64,000 nt of DNA from DATMGU01 sp035555315 (lineage in GTDB: Bacteria; Pseudomonadota; Alphaproteobacteria; ATCC43930; CGMCC-115725): assembly GCA_035555315.1 (NCBI GenBank), contig DATMGU010000053.1, positions 1 to 64,000 of the forward strand. The letters run 5' to 3'. Position numbers and translations under genes: made by a program. Numbering within the stretch: position 1 is the first letter of the stretch; each line of letters begins with the position of its first letter. The notes below the pieces were generated by a model, which ran no database searches, had not been told where the DNA came from, and was given only the letters and a program-made list of their open reading frames with translations. This document shows, piece after piece, positions 35,454 to 44,343 of the stretch.

Positions 35454-36875
35454 GTGTCCGCCGATCTTGTCACCATGCCCTTGCTGGAGGCGGGCCGCCT
35501 GATCGGGTCCGGTGCCTTGTCGCCGGTCACCCTGGTCGATGCCTGCCTCGATCGGATCGCCGCCATCGACGACCGGCTGCGCAGTTATCTGCTCGTCATC
35601 GGCGACCAGGCGAGGCAGCAGGCACGAATCGCCGAGCGGGAGATCGCCGCCGGCCGGTGGCGCGGACCGCTGCATGGCATTCCCTACGCGGTGAAGGACA
35701 ATCACTTCACCGCCGGGATCCGGACCTGCGCCGCGTCGCGGTTGATGCTGGACTTCGTGCCGGACGAGACAGCGACGGTCATTCGCCGTTTGGAGGCCGC
35801 CGGCGCCATTCTGCTCGGCAAGCTCAATACCTGGGAATATGGCACCGGGTCGGGTGCCGTCGAGTTCGATCTGCCGTTCGAGCCGGCGCGCAATCCCTGG
35901 AACACCGCGCATTTCACCGGCGGCTCCAGCTCTGGGGCGGGGGCGGCGGTCGCCGGCGGCACGGCGATGTTCGCGCTCGGGACCGATACCGGCGGCTCGA
36001 TCAGATTGCCGGCGGCGGGCTGCGGCGTGATCGGGTTGAAGCCGACTTTCGGGCTGGTCAGCCGCGCGGGCATCCTGCCGAATTGCTGGTCTCTGGATGT
36101 CGCGGGCCCGTTGACGCGCACCGCCGAGGATGCCGCCCTCGTGCTGCGCGCGCTCGCCGGCCACGATCCCGCGGATCCCGCCAGCGTCGAGGTGGCGGCG
36201 GTCGACTATCTGCACGACCTGCATCGCGGCGTGCGGGGCCTGACGATCGGCCTGGTGCGCGATCTGGGCGAGGGGGGGCCGCCGCTGATGCCGGACTTGC
36301 GGGCCGGGCTGGAGCGGATGGCGGCGGTTCTGGAGACGCTCGGCGCCCGGGTCGTGGAGGTCCGCCTGCCGGCGTCGCTGCCGGCCTATAAACATGTGAA
36401 CTCGATCATCAACTGGTCGGAATCCTTCTCGATCCACGAAGTGGATTTCCTGGAACGCCGCCATCTCATGGGCAAGGCGTTGCGCGACAAGATGACGACC
36501 GGCTTCACGGTCCGCGCCGCCGATTATCTGGCGGCGCAGCGACAGCGCCGGGTGCTGGCCCGCGCCACGGACGCGCTGGTGCGCAGCGTCGATGCGCTGC
36601 TGCTGCCCTGCACGACCCTGACGGCGCCGCCGATCGACGCGGCGGAGGCGGTGATCGCGTTCACCCGCGACGCGGTGACCAGCCCGTTCAATGTTTCCGG
36701 GCACCCGGCGATGTCGATACCGACCGGCTTCACCGCTGGTGGGATGCCGCTCAACGCCCAGATCGTCGGCCGCTTTTTCGACGAGGCGATGGTATTGCGC
36801 ATCGCCGCCGCATATCAGGCGGCGGCGGGTTGGCACACCGCCCGCCCGTCCGTGTCATTCAGGAAGCAGCCATGA
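35454..36875 (+). CDS. Amidase-signature hydrolase, AtzE-like
   Basis: 473-residue amidase. The Ser-cisSer-Lys triad is visible: K81 in YAVKDN, S158/S159 in TGGSSSGAGAAVAGG, and nucleophile S182 in GTDTGGSIRLP. GTG 35454 follows GAGGAG. The ATGA overlap with a following small AtzG-like gene marks it as the AtzE/HpxW-related subgroup, in which AtzE with AtzG hydrolyses 1-carboxybiuret. Here the true substrate may be another carbamoyl or ureido compound, for example from the nearby pyrimidine-ring-opening RutA pathway (inference). Confidence 0.87.
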   Translation: MSADLVTMPLLEAGRLIGSGALSPVTLVDACLDRIAAIDDRLRSYLLVIGDQARQQARIAEREIAAGRWRGPLHGIPYAVKDNHFTAGIRTCAASRLMLDFVPDETATVIRRLEAAGAILLGKLNTWEYGTGSGAVEFDLPFEPARNPWNTAHFTGGSSSGAGAAVAGGTAMFALGTDTGGSIRLPAAGCGVIGLKPTFGLVSRAGILPNCWSLDVAGPLTRTAEDAALVLRALAGHDPADPASVEVAAVDYLHDLHRGVRGLTIGLVRDLGEGGPPLMPDLRAGLERMAAVLETLGARVVEVRLPASLPAYKHVNSIINWSESFSIHEVDFLERRHLMGKALRDKMTTGFTVRAADYLAAQRQRRVLARATDALVRSVDALLLPCTTLTAPPIDAAEAVIAFTRDAVTSPFNVSGHPAMSIPTGFTAGGMPLNAQIVGRFFDEAMVLRIAAAYQAAAGWHTARPSVSFRKQP

Positions 36876-37072
36876 CCTTGACCGACGACGCCATCATCGA
36901 GCATGCGGTGCGCCACGGCCTTCCGGCGCCGACGCCGGAGGAGGTGGCCCAGCTGCGTATCCTGACCCTGCGAGCCGCCGCGAGCGGCCAGGCCATTCCG
37001 CGGCAAACCTCGAAATGGGTGGAGCCGGCCCCGGTGTTTCAGGTGCGGGCGCTGGGCGGCGGCACCGGCTGA
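36872..37072 (+). CDS. AtzG-like small amidase partner (DUF4089)
   Basis: 66-residue protein starting at ATG 36872, which overlaps the amidase stop (ATGA). The two-helix pattern AVRHGLPAPTPEEVAQLRIL resembles the AtzG family, small proteins that form a heterotetramer with AtzE and are related to GatC of the amidotransferase GatCAB. It probably stabilises the amidase. The tight coupling supports a 1:1 complex. Confidence 0.75.
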   Translation: MTLTDDAIIEHAVRHGLPAPTPEEVAQLRILTLRAAASGQAIPRQTSKWVEPAPVFQVRALGGGTG

Positions 37073-37096
37073 ACGCGCCGCCTAGGCGGGATTGAG

Positions 37097-37144
37097 TCAG
37101 CGCCGCTCAGGCGGCATGGGTCAGCGCCGCTCAGGCGGCATGGG
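37097..37144. repeat. Perfect 24-bp tandem duplication at the rutA 3' end
   Basis: TCAGCGCCGCTCAGGCGGCATGGG occurs at 37097-37120 and again, unchanged, at 37121-37144. The second copy contains the rutA stop codon (37131-37133 complement). It looks like a recent slippage event. Confidence 0.85.
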
Positions 37145-38210
37145 TTACATGGGAGCGGCTCTTCATCAGCGGCTGGATATGTTTGCCGAACTGGTCCATG
37201 CCGACCAGGAAATCATCGAAGGTCAGCATCACGCCGCGTAGTCCCGGGATCTCGGCGGTCTCGTCCAGCAGACGGGCGACCGTGGCGTAGGAGCCGATCA
37301 GGCGCGGCATGATCGTCGGCAGTTTCTCCGGTGCGTTGAGAAAGCGGCCGACGGTGGAACCGGCCTCGGATTTGGTGTCGGCGGCGGCCTGGGAATCGCG
37401 CCAGGCCAGGGCTTCGAGATCGGTGCCGGCTTTGTAATGCTCCCATTTCGCCATCGCCGCTTCGTCGGTCTCGTCGGCGATGACCATCACCAGGGCGAGG
37501 GCGCCGACATCCCGGCCGGTCCGTGCCGTCTCGGCCCGCAGCTTGGCGACGAACGGCGCGATCGTCTGAGGCGTGTTGATGCCGCTGCCGCTGCAGAAAT
37601 TATACGTGCCGTATTCGGCGGCGAAGGTCATGCCCCGGCCGCTTTGCCCGGCGCAGATCAGCTCGATCGGCGCGCTCGGCTTCGGGCTCATCCGGCAGTC
37701 GTTCATCGTGAAGAACTTGCCTTTGCGGTTCGATACCCCGGTGGTCCAAAGATCGGTCATGATCTGGACGTATTCCGTGCAGTATTCGTAGCGGTGCTCG
37801 AAATGCTCCTGACCCGGCCATATGCCCATCTGGTCGTATTCGGCCTTCTGCCAGCCGGATACGACATTCACGCCGAAGCGGCCATGGGAGATGCTGTCGA
37901 TCGTCGCCGCCATGCGGGCGGTGAACGCCGGCGGCAAGGTCAGCACCGCGACCGAGGCGAACAGCTTGATCCGCTTGGTGACGGCGGCGAGGCCGGCCAT
38001 CAGCGTGAAGGATTCGAGGTTGTGGTCCCAATATTCCGACGCGCCGCCGAAACCGCGCAGCTTGATCATCGACAGCGCGAATTCAAGGCCGTAGCCCTCC
38101 GCCTTCTCGACGATGGCGCGGTTGAGATCGAAACTCGGCATGTATTGCGGCGAGGTGGTCGATATCAGCCAGCCATTGTTCCCGATGGGAATGAAGACGC
38201 CGACATCCAT
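37131..38210 (-). CDS. rutA: Pyrimidine monooxygenase RutA
   Basis: FMN-dependent LLM-class oxygenase that opens the uracil ring between N3 and C4 to give ureidoacrylate peracid. The 359-residue sequence matches RutA closely: VGVFIPIGNNGWLIS, FALSMIKLRGFGGASEYWDH, MAATIDSISHGRFGVNVVSG, YDQMGIWPGQEHF, NDCRMSPKPSAPIELICAGQ and LTFDDFLVGMDQFGKHIQPL. ATG 38210 follows GGAGA. It is the last gene of a minus-strand operon with ABC importer genes. None of the other rut genes (rutB-rutG) or a RutF-type flavin reductase is visible; the AtzE/AtzG-like pair downstream, on the other strand, could supply the amide-hydrolysis step. Confidence 0.92.
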   Translation of the reverse strand: MDVGVFIPIGNNGWLISTTSPQYMPSFDLNRAIVEKAEGYGLEFALSMIKLRGFGGASEYWDHNLESFTLMAGLAAVTKRIKLFASVAVLTLPPAFTARMAATIDSISHGRFGVNVVSGWQKAEYDQMGIWPGQEHFEHRYEYCTEYVQIMTDLWTTGVSNRKGKFFTMNDCRMSPKPSAPIELICAGQSGRGMTFAAEYGTYNFCSGSGINTPQTIAPFVAKLRAETARTGRDVGALALVMVIADETDEAAMAKWEHYKAGTDLEALAWRDSQAAADTKSEAGSTVGRFLNAPEKLPTIMPRLIGSYATVARLLDETAEIPGLRGVMLTFDDFLVGMDQFGKHIQPLMKSRSHVTHAA

Positions 38211-38292
38211 GAATTATCTCCGTTAAGCGAAAATCCGGGGCCGTCCGACCGTCCGGAACCTATGCGTGGTCGGGTCGGTGGTGCCGCGGGCA

Positions 38293-39123
38293 TCACAGCA
38301 CCAGCGATGCCCGACGGCGCTGCATGCGGGCGACCAGCATGAGCATGCCACCAAGGAGCGTGAAAGAGACAATGGTCGTGATCGTGCCGATCGCGAACAA
38401 GGTCGGAGAGGTAGCGCTCGACAACAGCGCGTAAAGTTCGAGCGGCAGGGTGTTGAGACTGCCCGCCGTCAATACCGTCCGCGCGTATTCATCATAGGAG
38501 AGGGTGAAGGCCCCCACGCCGACGCCAAGGATACCCGGCAGCAGGATCGGCAGCGTCACATGGATCAGGGTTTGCCACCGGGTCGCCCCCAGATCCGCCG
38601 CCGCCTCCTCATAGGCGCGGTCGAACCGGTTGACGACGGCGAACATCGTCAGCAACCCGAAGGGCAGTGTCCAGGTCAGCTGCGCGCCGAGCGCCGAGGT
38701 GAAGATGCCCGAGGGCAATCCCAAGACCTGGAACCCGAGACCAATGCCGAAGCCGACCAGCAGGCTCGGCATGACCAGGCTGGCCACGGCCAGATAGAAC
38801 ACGATCCCCGATCCGGGAAACCGCCGTCGGAAGCCCAAGCCCGCCGCGACCGAGATCACGACCGTAAGCAGGCTTACGACCACCGCCAAACTGAGGGAGC
38901 GGACGAAGGAGACCGGAATATTGGCCATCTGGCCGGGATGCAGGATGGCCTCGAACCAGACGATCGACGGGCCGCTCATGGGAAATGTCGTGCCGCCGTT
39001 CGGCCCCTGGAACGACAGCAGATAGATCACCATCATCGGCCCGTAGAGGAAAAGCAGGAACAGCGCCACCAACGAGCCGAGGGCATAGAACGTCCAGGGT
39101 CGTTTCTCGCGCCGAGGGGTCAA
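38293..39123 (-). CDS. ABC transporter permease, PotC-like
   Basis: 276-residue inner-membrane permease with about six helices and the ATPase-contact EAA loop AAADLGATRWQTLIHVTLPI near residue 175. TTG 39123 overlaps the stop of the upstream permease (TTGA), a translational coupling. It belongs to the spermidine/putrescine-type importer family (PotB/PotC), which also takes up other small cationic or polar compounds. Beside rutA, a pyrimidine or ureide substrate is possible. Confidence 0.88.
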   Translation of the reverse strand: MTPRREKRPWTFYALGSLVALFLLFLYGPMMVIYLLSFQGPNGGTTFPMSGPSIVWFEAILHPGQMANIPVSFVRSLSLAVVVSLLTVVISVAAGLGFRRRFPGSGIVFYLAVASLVMPSLLVGFGIGLGFQVLGLPSGIFTSALGAQLTWTLPFGLLTMFAVVNRFDRAYEEAAADLGATRWQTLIHVTLPILLPGILGVGVGAFTLSYDEYARTVLTAGSLNTLPLELYALLSSATSPTLFAIGTITTIVSFTLLGGMLMLVARMQRRRASLVL

Positions 39124-40001
39124 CCCAGCAACTCCTTGCGGACGTCGACGATGCGCATCATGCCGGCGACCATCACCGCGACGAACAGGACCAGCACGAC
39201 GGAACTGGCGGCGGCGGGGGGATATTGCATCGCCTGGATCTCCGTCGACAGCTGCGAGACGATCGAGGCGCTTTGCCCGCCGCTCATCTGTTTCACCACG
39301 AAGAAATCGCCCATGACCTGGGTGAACACCAGGATGGAGCCGAGCGTGATGCCGGTCTTGCTCAGCGGGATCACGATATTGACCATGGTCTGCCATCGGC
39401 TCGCCCCGGCATCGCGCGCGGCCTCCAGCAGCGCCGGGTCGATCTTGGACAGCGAATTCGCGATCGGACCGATCATCAGCAGCGTGAACAGGTGCACATA
39501 GGTGACGATCACCGCGAAATCAGAGAACAGAAGGAATTCCAATGGCTTGCTGGTGACGTGTACCGCCATCAGCAGTTGGTTGATGGCGCCGTTACGGCCG
39601 AGGAAAGGGATCCACGCGATCGTCCGGATGATCGCCGAAGTCCAGAACGGGACGGCGCAGAGCAGAAACAACACCAGCCGGATCCGCGCGCCGCGCACAT
39701 GGAAGACCGGGAAATAGGCGATGTTGAAGCCCAGTAAGAGGGTGATCGCCCAGACGATGACGGCGAATTTCAGGGAGCTGAGATAGACGCGATAGGTCGC
39801 CGGCGTGGTCAGCAGTTCCTGGTAATTGTCGAGCATGAAAGCCGGATATATGCCGGTCCGATCGTAGTCGAAGAAGCTGACCACCACGAAGAGCAGGGTG
39901 GGCAGGGCGAACAGTGCGACCAGCACGAGGGCGAGGGGGCCGACCTGCAGCCAGGATACCTGGTGGGGCCGCAACCGCCATATGGGCGTGCCAATAGGCA
40001 T
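39120..40001 (-). CDS. ABC transporter permease, PotB-like
   Basis: 293-residue permease. Helix 1 is LALVLVALFALPTLLFVVVS; the EAA loop is EAARDAGASRWQTMVNIVIP. Start taken at ATG 40001; a GTG at 40025 in the same frame is possible. It is 46 bases after the binding-protein gene and overlaps the second permease. No ATP-binding subunit is encoded in this operon. Confidence 0.86.
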   Translation of the reverse strand: MPIGTPIWRLRPHQVSWLQVGPLALVLVALFALPTLLFVVVSFFDYDRTGIYPAFMLDNYQELLTTPATYRVYLSSLKFAVIVWAITLLLGFNIAYFPVFHVRGARIRLVLFLLCAVPFWTSAIIRTIAWIPFLGRNGAINQLLMAVHVTSKPLEFLLFSDFAVIVTYVHLFTLLMIGPIANSLSKIDPALLEAARDAGASRWQTMVNIVIPLSKTGITLGSILVFTQVMGDFFVVKQMSGGQSASIVSQLSTEIQAMQYPPAAASSVVLVLFVAVMVAGMMRIVDVRKELLG

Positions 40002-40047
40002 GTCAGTCGGCCGAGCTTTCCCCACTGATCCTACACCCCGCGCCGCA

Positions 40048-41355
40048 TTATGAGGTGATGAACTCGTTCCAGCGCCGCGTGAGATAGCGATCCTCGTCCA
40101 TCACCGAGTTCCACACGGCGATGTTGCCCATGCGCTCCCAGAAGCTGCCGCCGTCGCGGGCGCGTCCGGCCTTCTCCATCAACTTACCGAACGGGTCCAT
40201 GATATCGGTGGCGGCCGGCTTGCCGCCGTACCAGTAATCCCACTCGGCATCGGTCATGAATTTCTTGGCGTTGTCCGGCTGCGCCGAGTAATAGCCCTCG
40301 CGCGCGACGAAGGCGCCGGCGAAACCCGAGGTGTACCAGTTGATGTATTCGAGCGCGCAGTCGCGTTTCAGCCCGCTGAGATGCTTCATCATGCCGAGCG
40401 AATAGCCCCAGCCGCGATAGCCCTCCTTCAGCGGCTGGAACACGCAGTCGATCCCGCGGGTGCGCACCGCGGTGACCGCCGGCGACCACATGGATTGGAT
40501 CACCACCTCGCCCGATGCCATCAAGTTCACGGACTGGTCGAACGAGGTCCAGAACGAGCGGAATTGGCCGGATCGCTTGATCTCCATCATCAGATCGATC
40601 GTCTTGTCGATCTCGGCGCGGGTCATGTTGCCCTTGTTGCCGTATTTCACGTCGCCCCGCGCCTCGACCGCCATCGCGACATCGATCACGCCGACGGTCG
40701 GATTGTCCTGCAGCGCCGTCTTGCCCTTGAAGTCCGGGCTGATGAGGTCGGCCCAGCTGGTCACCGGACGGCCGATGAGGTCGGGACGGATGCCCAGCGT
40801 ATCGGCGTTGGTGATGGTCGGCAGCACCGTCAGGAAGTCGGTCGGCGTCTTCGAGAAGGTCTGCCCTTCGGCATCGGTGGCGTAGAGGATGGTATAGGGT
40901 GAGACGCCCTGGGTGGAGGCCTTGCGGCCATCCGGATATTCGCTTTTGGTGAACAGCGGCAGCGTGGCGTCGAAGTTCTTCAGTTTGCTGGGCGACAGGG
41001 TCTGCAGGACGTTTCGGCCGACCAGATAGCGCGTATAGACGAGGCTGACATCCGCGATGTCGATGGCACTCGACTGCGACAGCATCCGGTTGAGCAGATC
41101 GGCGCTCTCCGACGCCTGCATATTGACCGTGAAGCCCAGATCCTTGGTCGCCTGCGCCGCGATCTGCGGGATGGCGGTCACCGGCAAGCCGGCGTGATTG
41201 AGCGTGATGTCCTTGATGTTCTGCGCCCAGATGGTGGGGAAACCACCGATCGCCCCGGACCCGGCTGCCACACCGGCCACCGTGGCAGCCCCTTTGAGGA
41301 GCCGCCGGCGGGAAATGCCTTTCTTCCGCGCCGGATCGGTTGGAATGCTCGACAA
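40048..41355 (-). CDS. ABC transporter substrate-binding protein (PotD-type, Tat signal)
   Basis: 435-residue secreted binding protein, first gene of the importer/rutA operon. The start is TTG 41355, chosen because CAGGAGG lies five bases upstream. Residues 12-40 form a twin-arginine signal (SRRRLLKGAATVAGVAAGSG). The mature part has the spermidine/putrescine-like fold: TLGIRPDLIGRPVTSWADLI, FKGKTALQDNPTVGVIDVAM, and the C-terminal YINWYTSGFAGAFVAREGYY. The neighbouring rutA suggests that the cargo is a nitrogenous compound such as a pyrimidine or ureide (inference). Confidence 0.86.
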   Translation of the reverse strand: MSSIPTDPARKKGISRRRLLKGAATVAGVAAGSGAIGGFPTIWAQNIKDITLNHAGLPVTAIPQIAAQATKDLGFTVNMQASESADLLNRMLSQSSAIDIADVSLVYTRYLVGRNVLQTLSPSKLKNFDATLPLFTKSEYPDGRKASTQGVSPYTILYATDAEGQTFSKTPTDFLTVLPTITNADTLGIRPDLIGRPVTSWADLISPDFKGKTALQDNPTVGVIDVAMAVEARGDVKYGNKGNMTRAEIDKTIDLMMEIKRSGQFRSFWTSFDQSVNLMASGEVVIQSMWSPAVTAVRTRGIDCVFQPLKEGYRGWGYSLGMMKHLSGLKRDCALEYINWYTSGFAGAFVAREGYYSAQPDNAKKFMTDAEWDYWYGGKPAATDIMDPFGKLMEKAGRARDGGSFWERMGNIAVWNSVMDEDRYLTRRWNEFITS

Positions 41356-41434
41356 GGCGACCTCCTGAGCCAGCGAATGTATCGTTACGTGGTGCAACCG
41401 ATGTGCCAAAATGCTTGCGGTAGGATCAGCGCCG

Positions 41435-42370
41435 CTATGCGACCGTCACCCGCCCGGATTGTTCGGCGACGACCTCCCGCAGGCAATCGAGGGTGGCGGC
41501 GACGGCGGAGCGGCCGGTCGCGTCGTCGCGCCAATACATCGCGACGGAGCCGAAGCCGGATAGCCTGAGCGGCAGGATGCGCATGGCGTTCATATGGGCG
41601 AAGCGCATCGCCGCGCGGTGCGACGCCAGCCCGATCATGTCGCTGTTGTTCAGCAGGGTAAGGTTGAGCGTCACCGAGTTCGATTGCAGGCTATTGGCGG
41701 GCAGGGCTCGGCCCGCCGAGACCAGCGCCTCGTCCAGGGAATCCCGGATCGGCGTGTCCTTAGGCCAGATAAGCCAGCGGTACCGCAGCAAATCGTCCCA
41801 ATCGACGATCGGCCGGGAGAACAGCGGATGCCGTGGCCGGGCCACGAAATGGATCGGTTCGACATAGAGCATCTCCGACCGCAGCCCCAGATCGGCATGC
41901 CGCAGGGTCGAGCGCCCGACGGCGAGATCCAGATCGCCGTTGTGCAGTTGCTCCAGCAGCTGATCCATCGTGCTTTCGACCAGCCGGATCGAGGCCTGGG
42001 GCAGGCGCTGGATCAGTTTCAGCACGGCCAGCGGCACCGTGTCGGAGGCGGAGGCGCCGGAGGTGCCGATCACCACCCGGCCGCTGCCCCCGTCGCGCAT
42101 CGCCGCCAGATCCTCGCGCGCACCGTCGAGATGCGCCTCGATCCGCCGGGCATGGCCGATCAACGCTTCGCCGTATCGGGTCGGCCGCAGCCCGCGCGCA
42201 TGGCGCTCGAACAGGGGCAGGCCGATATCGGCCTCCAACTCCTTCAGCCATTTCGACAGGCCCGGTTGCGTGGTGTTGAGCGCCGCCGCCGAGTGGCTGA
42301 TGTTCCGCGTCTGCGCCAGGCTCAGCAGCATCCGCAGGTTGCGCAGCCGCAACCGGCTGGTCCAGTCCAT
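41435..42370 (-). CDS. LysR-family regulator of the gentisate operon
   Basis: 311-residue LysR protein: helix-turn-helix NLRMLLSLAQTRNISHSAAA and TTQPGLSKWLKELEADIG, then the effector domain with SGASASDTVPLAVL. It is related to GbpR/CbbR-like regulators of aromatic and sugar catabolism. It is transcribed divergently from the gentisate 1,2-dioxygenase operon, its probable target, with hydroxybenzoate or gentisate as likely inducer. Confidence 0.92.
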   Translation of the reverse strand: MDWTSRLRLRNLRMLLSLAQTRNISHSAAALNTTQPGLSKWLKELEADIGLPLFERHARGLRPTRYGEALIGHARRIEAHLDGAREDLAAMRDGGSGRVVIGTSGASASDTVPLAVLKLIQRLPQASIRLVESTMDQLLEQLHNGDLDLAVGRSTLRHADLGLRSEMLYVEPIHFVARPRHPLFSRPIVDWDDLLRYRWLIWPKDTPIRDSLDEALVSAGRALPANSLQSNSVTLNLTLLNNSDMIGLASHRAAMRFAHMNAMRILPLRLSGFGSVAMYWRDDATGRSAVAATLDCLREVVAEQSGRVTVA

Positions 42371-42382
42371 CCCACCTCCCAG

Positions 42383-42402
42383 CCATATCCAGAACGATAT
42401 GG
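42383..42402. promoter_or_regulatory. Candidate LysR binding dyad
   Basis: CCATATC, spacer CAGAAC, GATATGG: a perfect 7-bp inverted repeat just upstream of the LysR ATG and about 105 bases before the dioxygenase leader, where a LysR recognition site is expected. Confidence 0.45.
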
Positions 42403-42508
42403 ATCAGATCGAATTATTATTTTCCATAGCATGCCTGGCGGGTGAAGCTCTGTCCAACAACAGATGGTTCCGACGGTCGCAGGACCACATCCAAGAGGGA
42501 GCGCCAGC

Positions 42509-42526
42509 ATGACGGTAGCTGCATGA
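42509..42526 (+). CDS. Five-codon leader minigene overlapping the dioxygenase start
   Basis: ATG 42509 follows AGAGGGAG by seven bases, the best ribosome site here, but its frame reads only Met-Thr-Val-Ala-Ala and stops at TGA 42524-42526. That TGA overlaps ATG 42523 of the dioxygenase. The 11-bp sequence GCATGACGGTA is present twice (42507 and 42521), so the minigene seems to have arisen by a 14-bp duplication of the original start region. Confidence 0.45.
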   Translation: MTVAA

Positions 42527-43569
42527 CGGTATCCGCCGTTCGGGCCGATCGGGCCTCCTATTACGGCCATATCGCGCAGCGCCAGATGGCGCCGCTATGG
42601 GAATCACTGCACAGTCTGGTGCCGAAGCAACCGCAACCGCGCTGCGTTCCCGCGCACTGGACCTACGCGGCGATCCGCCCGCTGGTGATGGAGGCGGGAA
42701 GTCTCATCACGGCCGAGGAAGCGGTCCGCCGGGTGCTTATCCTTGAAAATCCCGGCTTGGCGGGCCTCTCCAGCATCACCACGACGCTGTATGCCGGATT
42801 GCAGCTGATCCTGCCCGGCGAGATCGCGCCCAGCCACCGGCATACCCAATCGGCGCTGCGCTTCGTGATCGAGGGCACCACCGCCTGGACGGCCGTCAAT
42901 GGCGAACGCACGGCCATGCATCCCGGCGATTTCATCATCACCCCGTCCTGGACCTGGCACGACCATGGCAACCTCGTCGAGGCTGAAGGCGGCGAGCCGG
43001 TGATCTGGCTGGACGGGCTCGATATCCCGCTGATCCGCAGCCTGGACGCGGGCTTCGCCGAGACCTATCCGGAGGCGGCGCAGCCGGTGGTGAAGCCCGA
43101 GGGCGATAGCTTCGCCCGGTTCGGCCACAACATGGCGCCGGTCCGCCATCGGGTCGAAGATCCGACCTCGCCGATCTTCAGCTATCCCTATGACCGGACC
43201 CGAGAGGCGCTGGAGCAGCTCTATCGCCATGGCGAACTCGACGCCTGGGACGGCGTGAAGCTGCGCTACGTCAACCCGACGACCGGCGGCTGGCCGATGC
43301 CGACCATGGCGACCTTCATGCAATTGCTGCCGGCGGGTTTCCGGGGGCGCACCTACCGCGGCACCGACGCCACGGTATTCTGCGCGATCGAAGGGCGCGG
43401 CACGGCGCGGATCGGCGATGCGCAGTTCCAATTCGAGCCACGCGACGTCTTCGTGGCGCCGTCCTGGTCGCCGGTGCAACTCGCCGCGACGGACGACGCG
43501 GTCCTGTTCAGCTTCTCCGACCGCCCGGTGCAGGCCGCGCTCAATCTGCTGCGCGAAGAGCGGCTCTGA
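42523..43569 (+). CDS. Gentisate 1,2-dioxygenase
   Basis: 348-residue Fe(II) bicupin enzyme that cleaves gentisate between C1 and C2 to maleylpyruvate. The N-terminal cupin has its iron ligands in PSHRHTQSALRFVIEG (H105, H107) and WTWHDHGN (H146). LIWLDGLD-type and FMQLLPAGFRGRTYRGTDAT segments and the C-terminal second cupin (VFCAIEGRGTARIGD) fit the family. It is the first enzyme gene of the operon and starts at an ATG overlapped by a five-codon leader, implying reinitiation. Cytoplasmic. A maleylpyruvate isomerase gene is not seen in the window. Confidence 0.92.
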   Translation: MTVSAVRADRASYYGHIAQRQMAPLWESLHSLVPKQPQPRCVPAHWTYAAIRPLVMEAGSLITAEEAVRRVLILENPGLAGLSSITTTLYAGLQLILPGEIAPSHRHTQSALRFVIEGTTAWTAVNGERTAMHPGDFIITPSWTWHDHGNLVEAEGGEPVIWLDGLDIPLIRSLDAGFAETYPEAAQPVVKPEGDSFARFGHNMAPVRHRVEDPTSPIFSYPYDRTREALEQLYRHGELDAWDGVKLRYVNPTTGGWPMPTMATFMQLLPAGFRGRTYRGTDATVFCAIEGRGTARIGDAQFQFEPRDVFVAPSWSPVQLAATDDAVLFSFSDRPVQAALNLLREERL

Positions 43570-43599
43570 CCGCGTTTTTCTCAAAGGTACGGATCGCCC

Positions 43600-44328
43600 A
43601 TGGCCTTCGTCATCGCCGCCCCCGAACCGATCGCCCTCCCGGTGGTCGGGACGTCGGATCGCTTCCCGGTTCGCCGCGTCTATTGCGTCGGCCGCAACTA
43701 CGCGGCGCATGCGCGGGAGATGGGCTTCGATCCCGATCGGGAGCCACCCTTCTATTTCTGCAAGCCGGCCGATGCCGTGATCCCGGTCGCCCAGGGCGAG
43801 ACGCTGGAGCTGCCTTATCCCAGCCTCACCGGCAATTTTCACTACGAGGCCGAACTGGTCGTGGCGTTGGGCAAGGGCGGGGCCGATATCCCGCTCGCTC
43901 AGGCGCTCGACCATGTCTGGGGCCATGCGGTGGGCCTCGACATGACGCGGCGCGACCTGCAGATCAAGATGCGCGAGATGGGTCGACCCTGGGAGATCGG
44001 CAAGGCGTTCGATGCGTCCGCGCCGATCGGGCCGCTCTACCCTGTCGCCAGCACCGGACATTTCACCGATGCGCGGATCTGGCTGACGGTGAACGGCCAG
44101 GAAAAGCAGAACAGCACCGTCCGCCAGCTGATCTGGTCCGTTTCCGAAACGATCGCCGATCTCTCGCGCTATTTCCGGCTGGAGCCCGGTGACCTTATTT
44201 ATACCGGCACCCCGGAAGGAGTCGGGCCGGTGGTCGCCGGCGACCGGATGGAGGCGGGTGTCGAGGGCTTGGGCACGATCGCGGCCCGTGTCGTCCAGGC
44301 CCGTGTCGTCCAGGCCCGGGCCGGCTGA
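43600..44328 (+). CDS. Fumarylacetoacetate-hydrolase-family fumarylpyruvate/maleylpyruvate hydrolase
   Basis: 242-residue FAH-fold hydrolase that in gentisate pathways cleaves fumarylpyruvate (NagK-like) or maleylpyruvate to pyruvate and fumarate or maleate. Motifs: VYCVGRNYAAHAREMGFDPD, FFCKPADAV-type segment YFCKPADAVIPV, metal ligands in FHYEAELVVALGKG, and PGDLIYTGTPEGVGPV. It is 30 bases after the dioxygenase. The C-terminus carries a duplicated VVQAR encoded by a 15-bp tandem repeat. Without a visible isomerase gene, direct maleylpyruvate hydrolysis is possible. Confidence 0.88.
   Translation: MAFVIAAPEPIALPVVGTSDRFPVRRVYCVGRNYAAHAREMGFDPDREPPFYFCKPADAVIPVAQGETLELPYPSLTGNFHYEAELVVALGKGGADIPLAQALDHVWGHAVGLDMTRRDLQIKMREMGRPWEIGKAFDASAPIGPLYPVASTGHFTDARIWLTVNGQEKQNSTVRQLIWSVSETIADLSRYFRLEPGDLIYTGTPEGVGPVVAGDRMEAGVEGLGTIAARVVQARVVQARAG
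44285..44314. repeat. 15-bp perfect tandem duplication at a gene 3' end
   Basis: CCCGTGTCGTCCAGG occurs at 44285-44299 and 44300-44314 and duplicates five residues near the C-terminus of the hydrolase, keeping frame. Confidence 0.8.
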
Positions 44329-44343
44329 GCGAGAGGTTACCCC

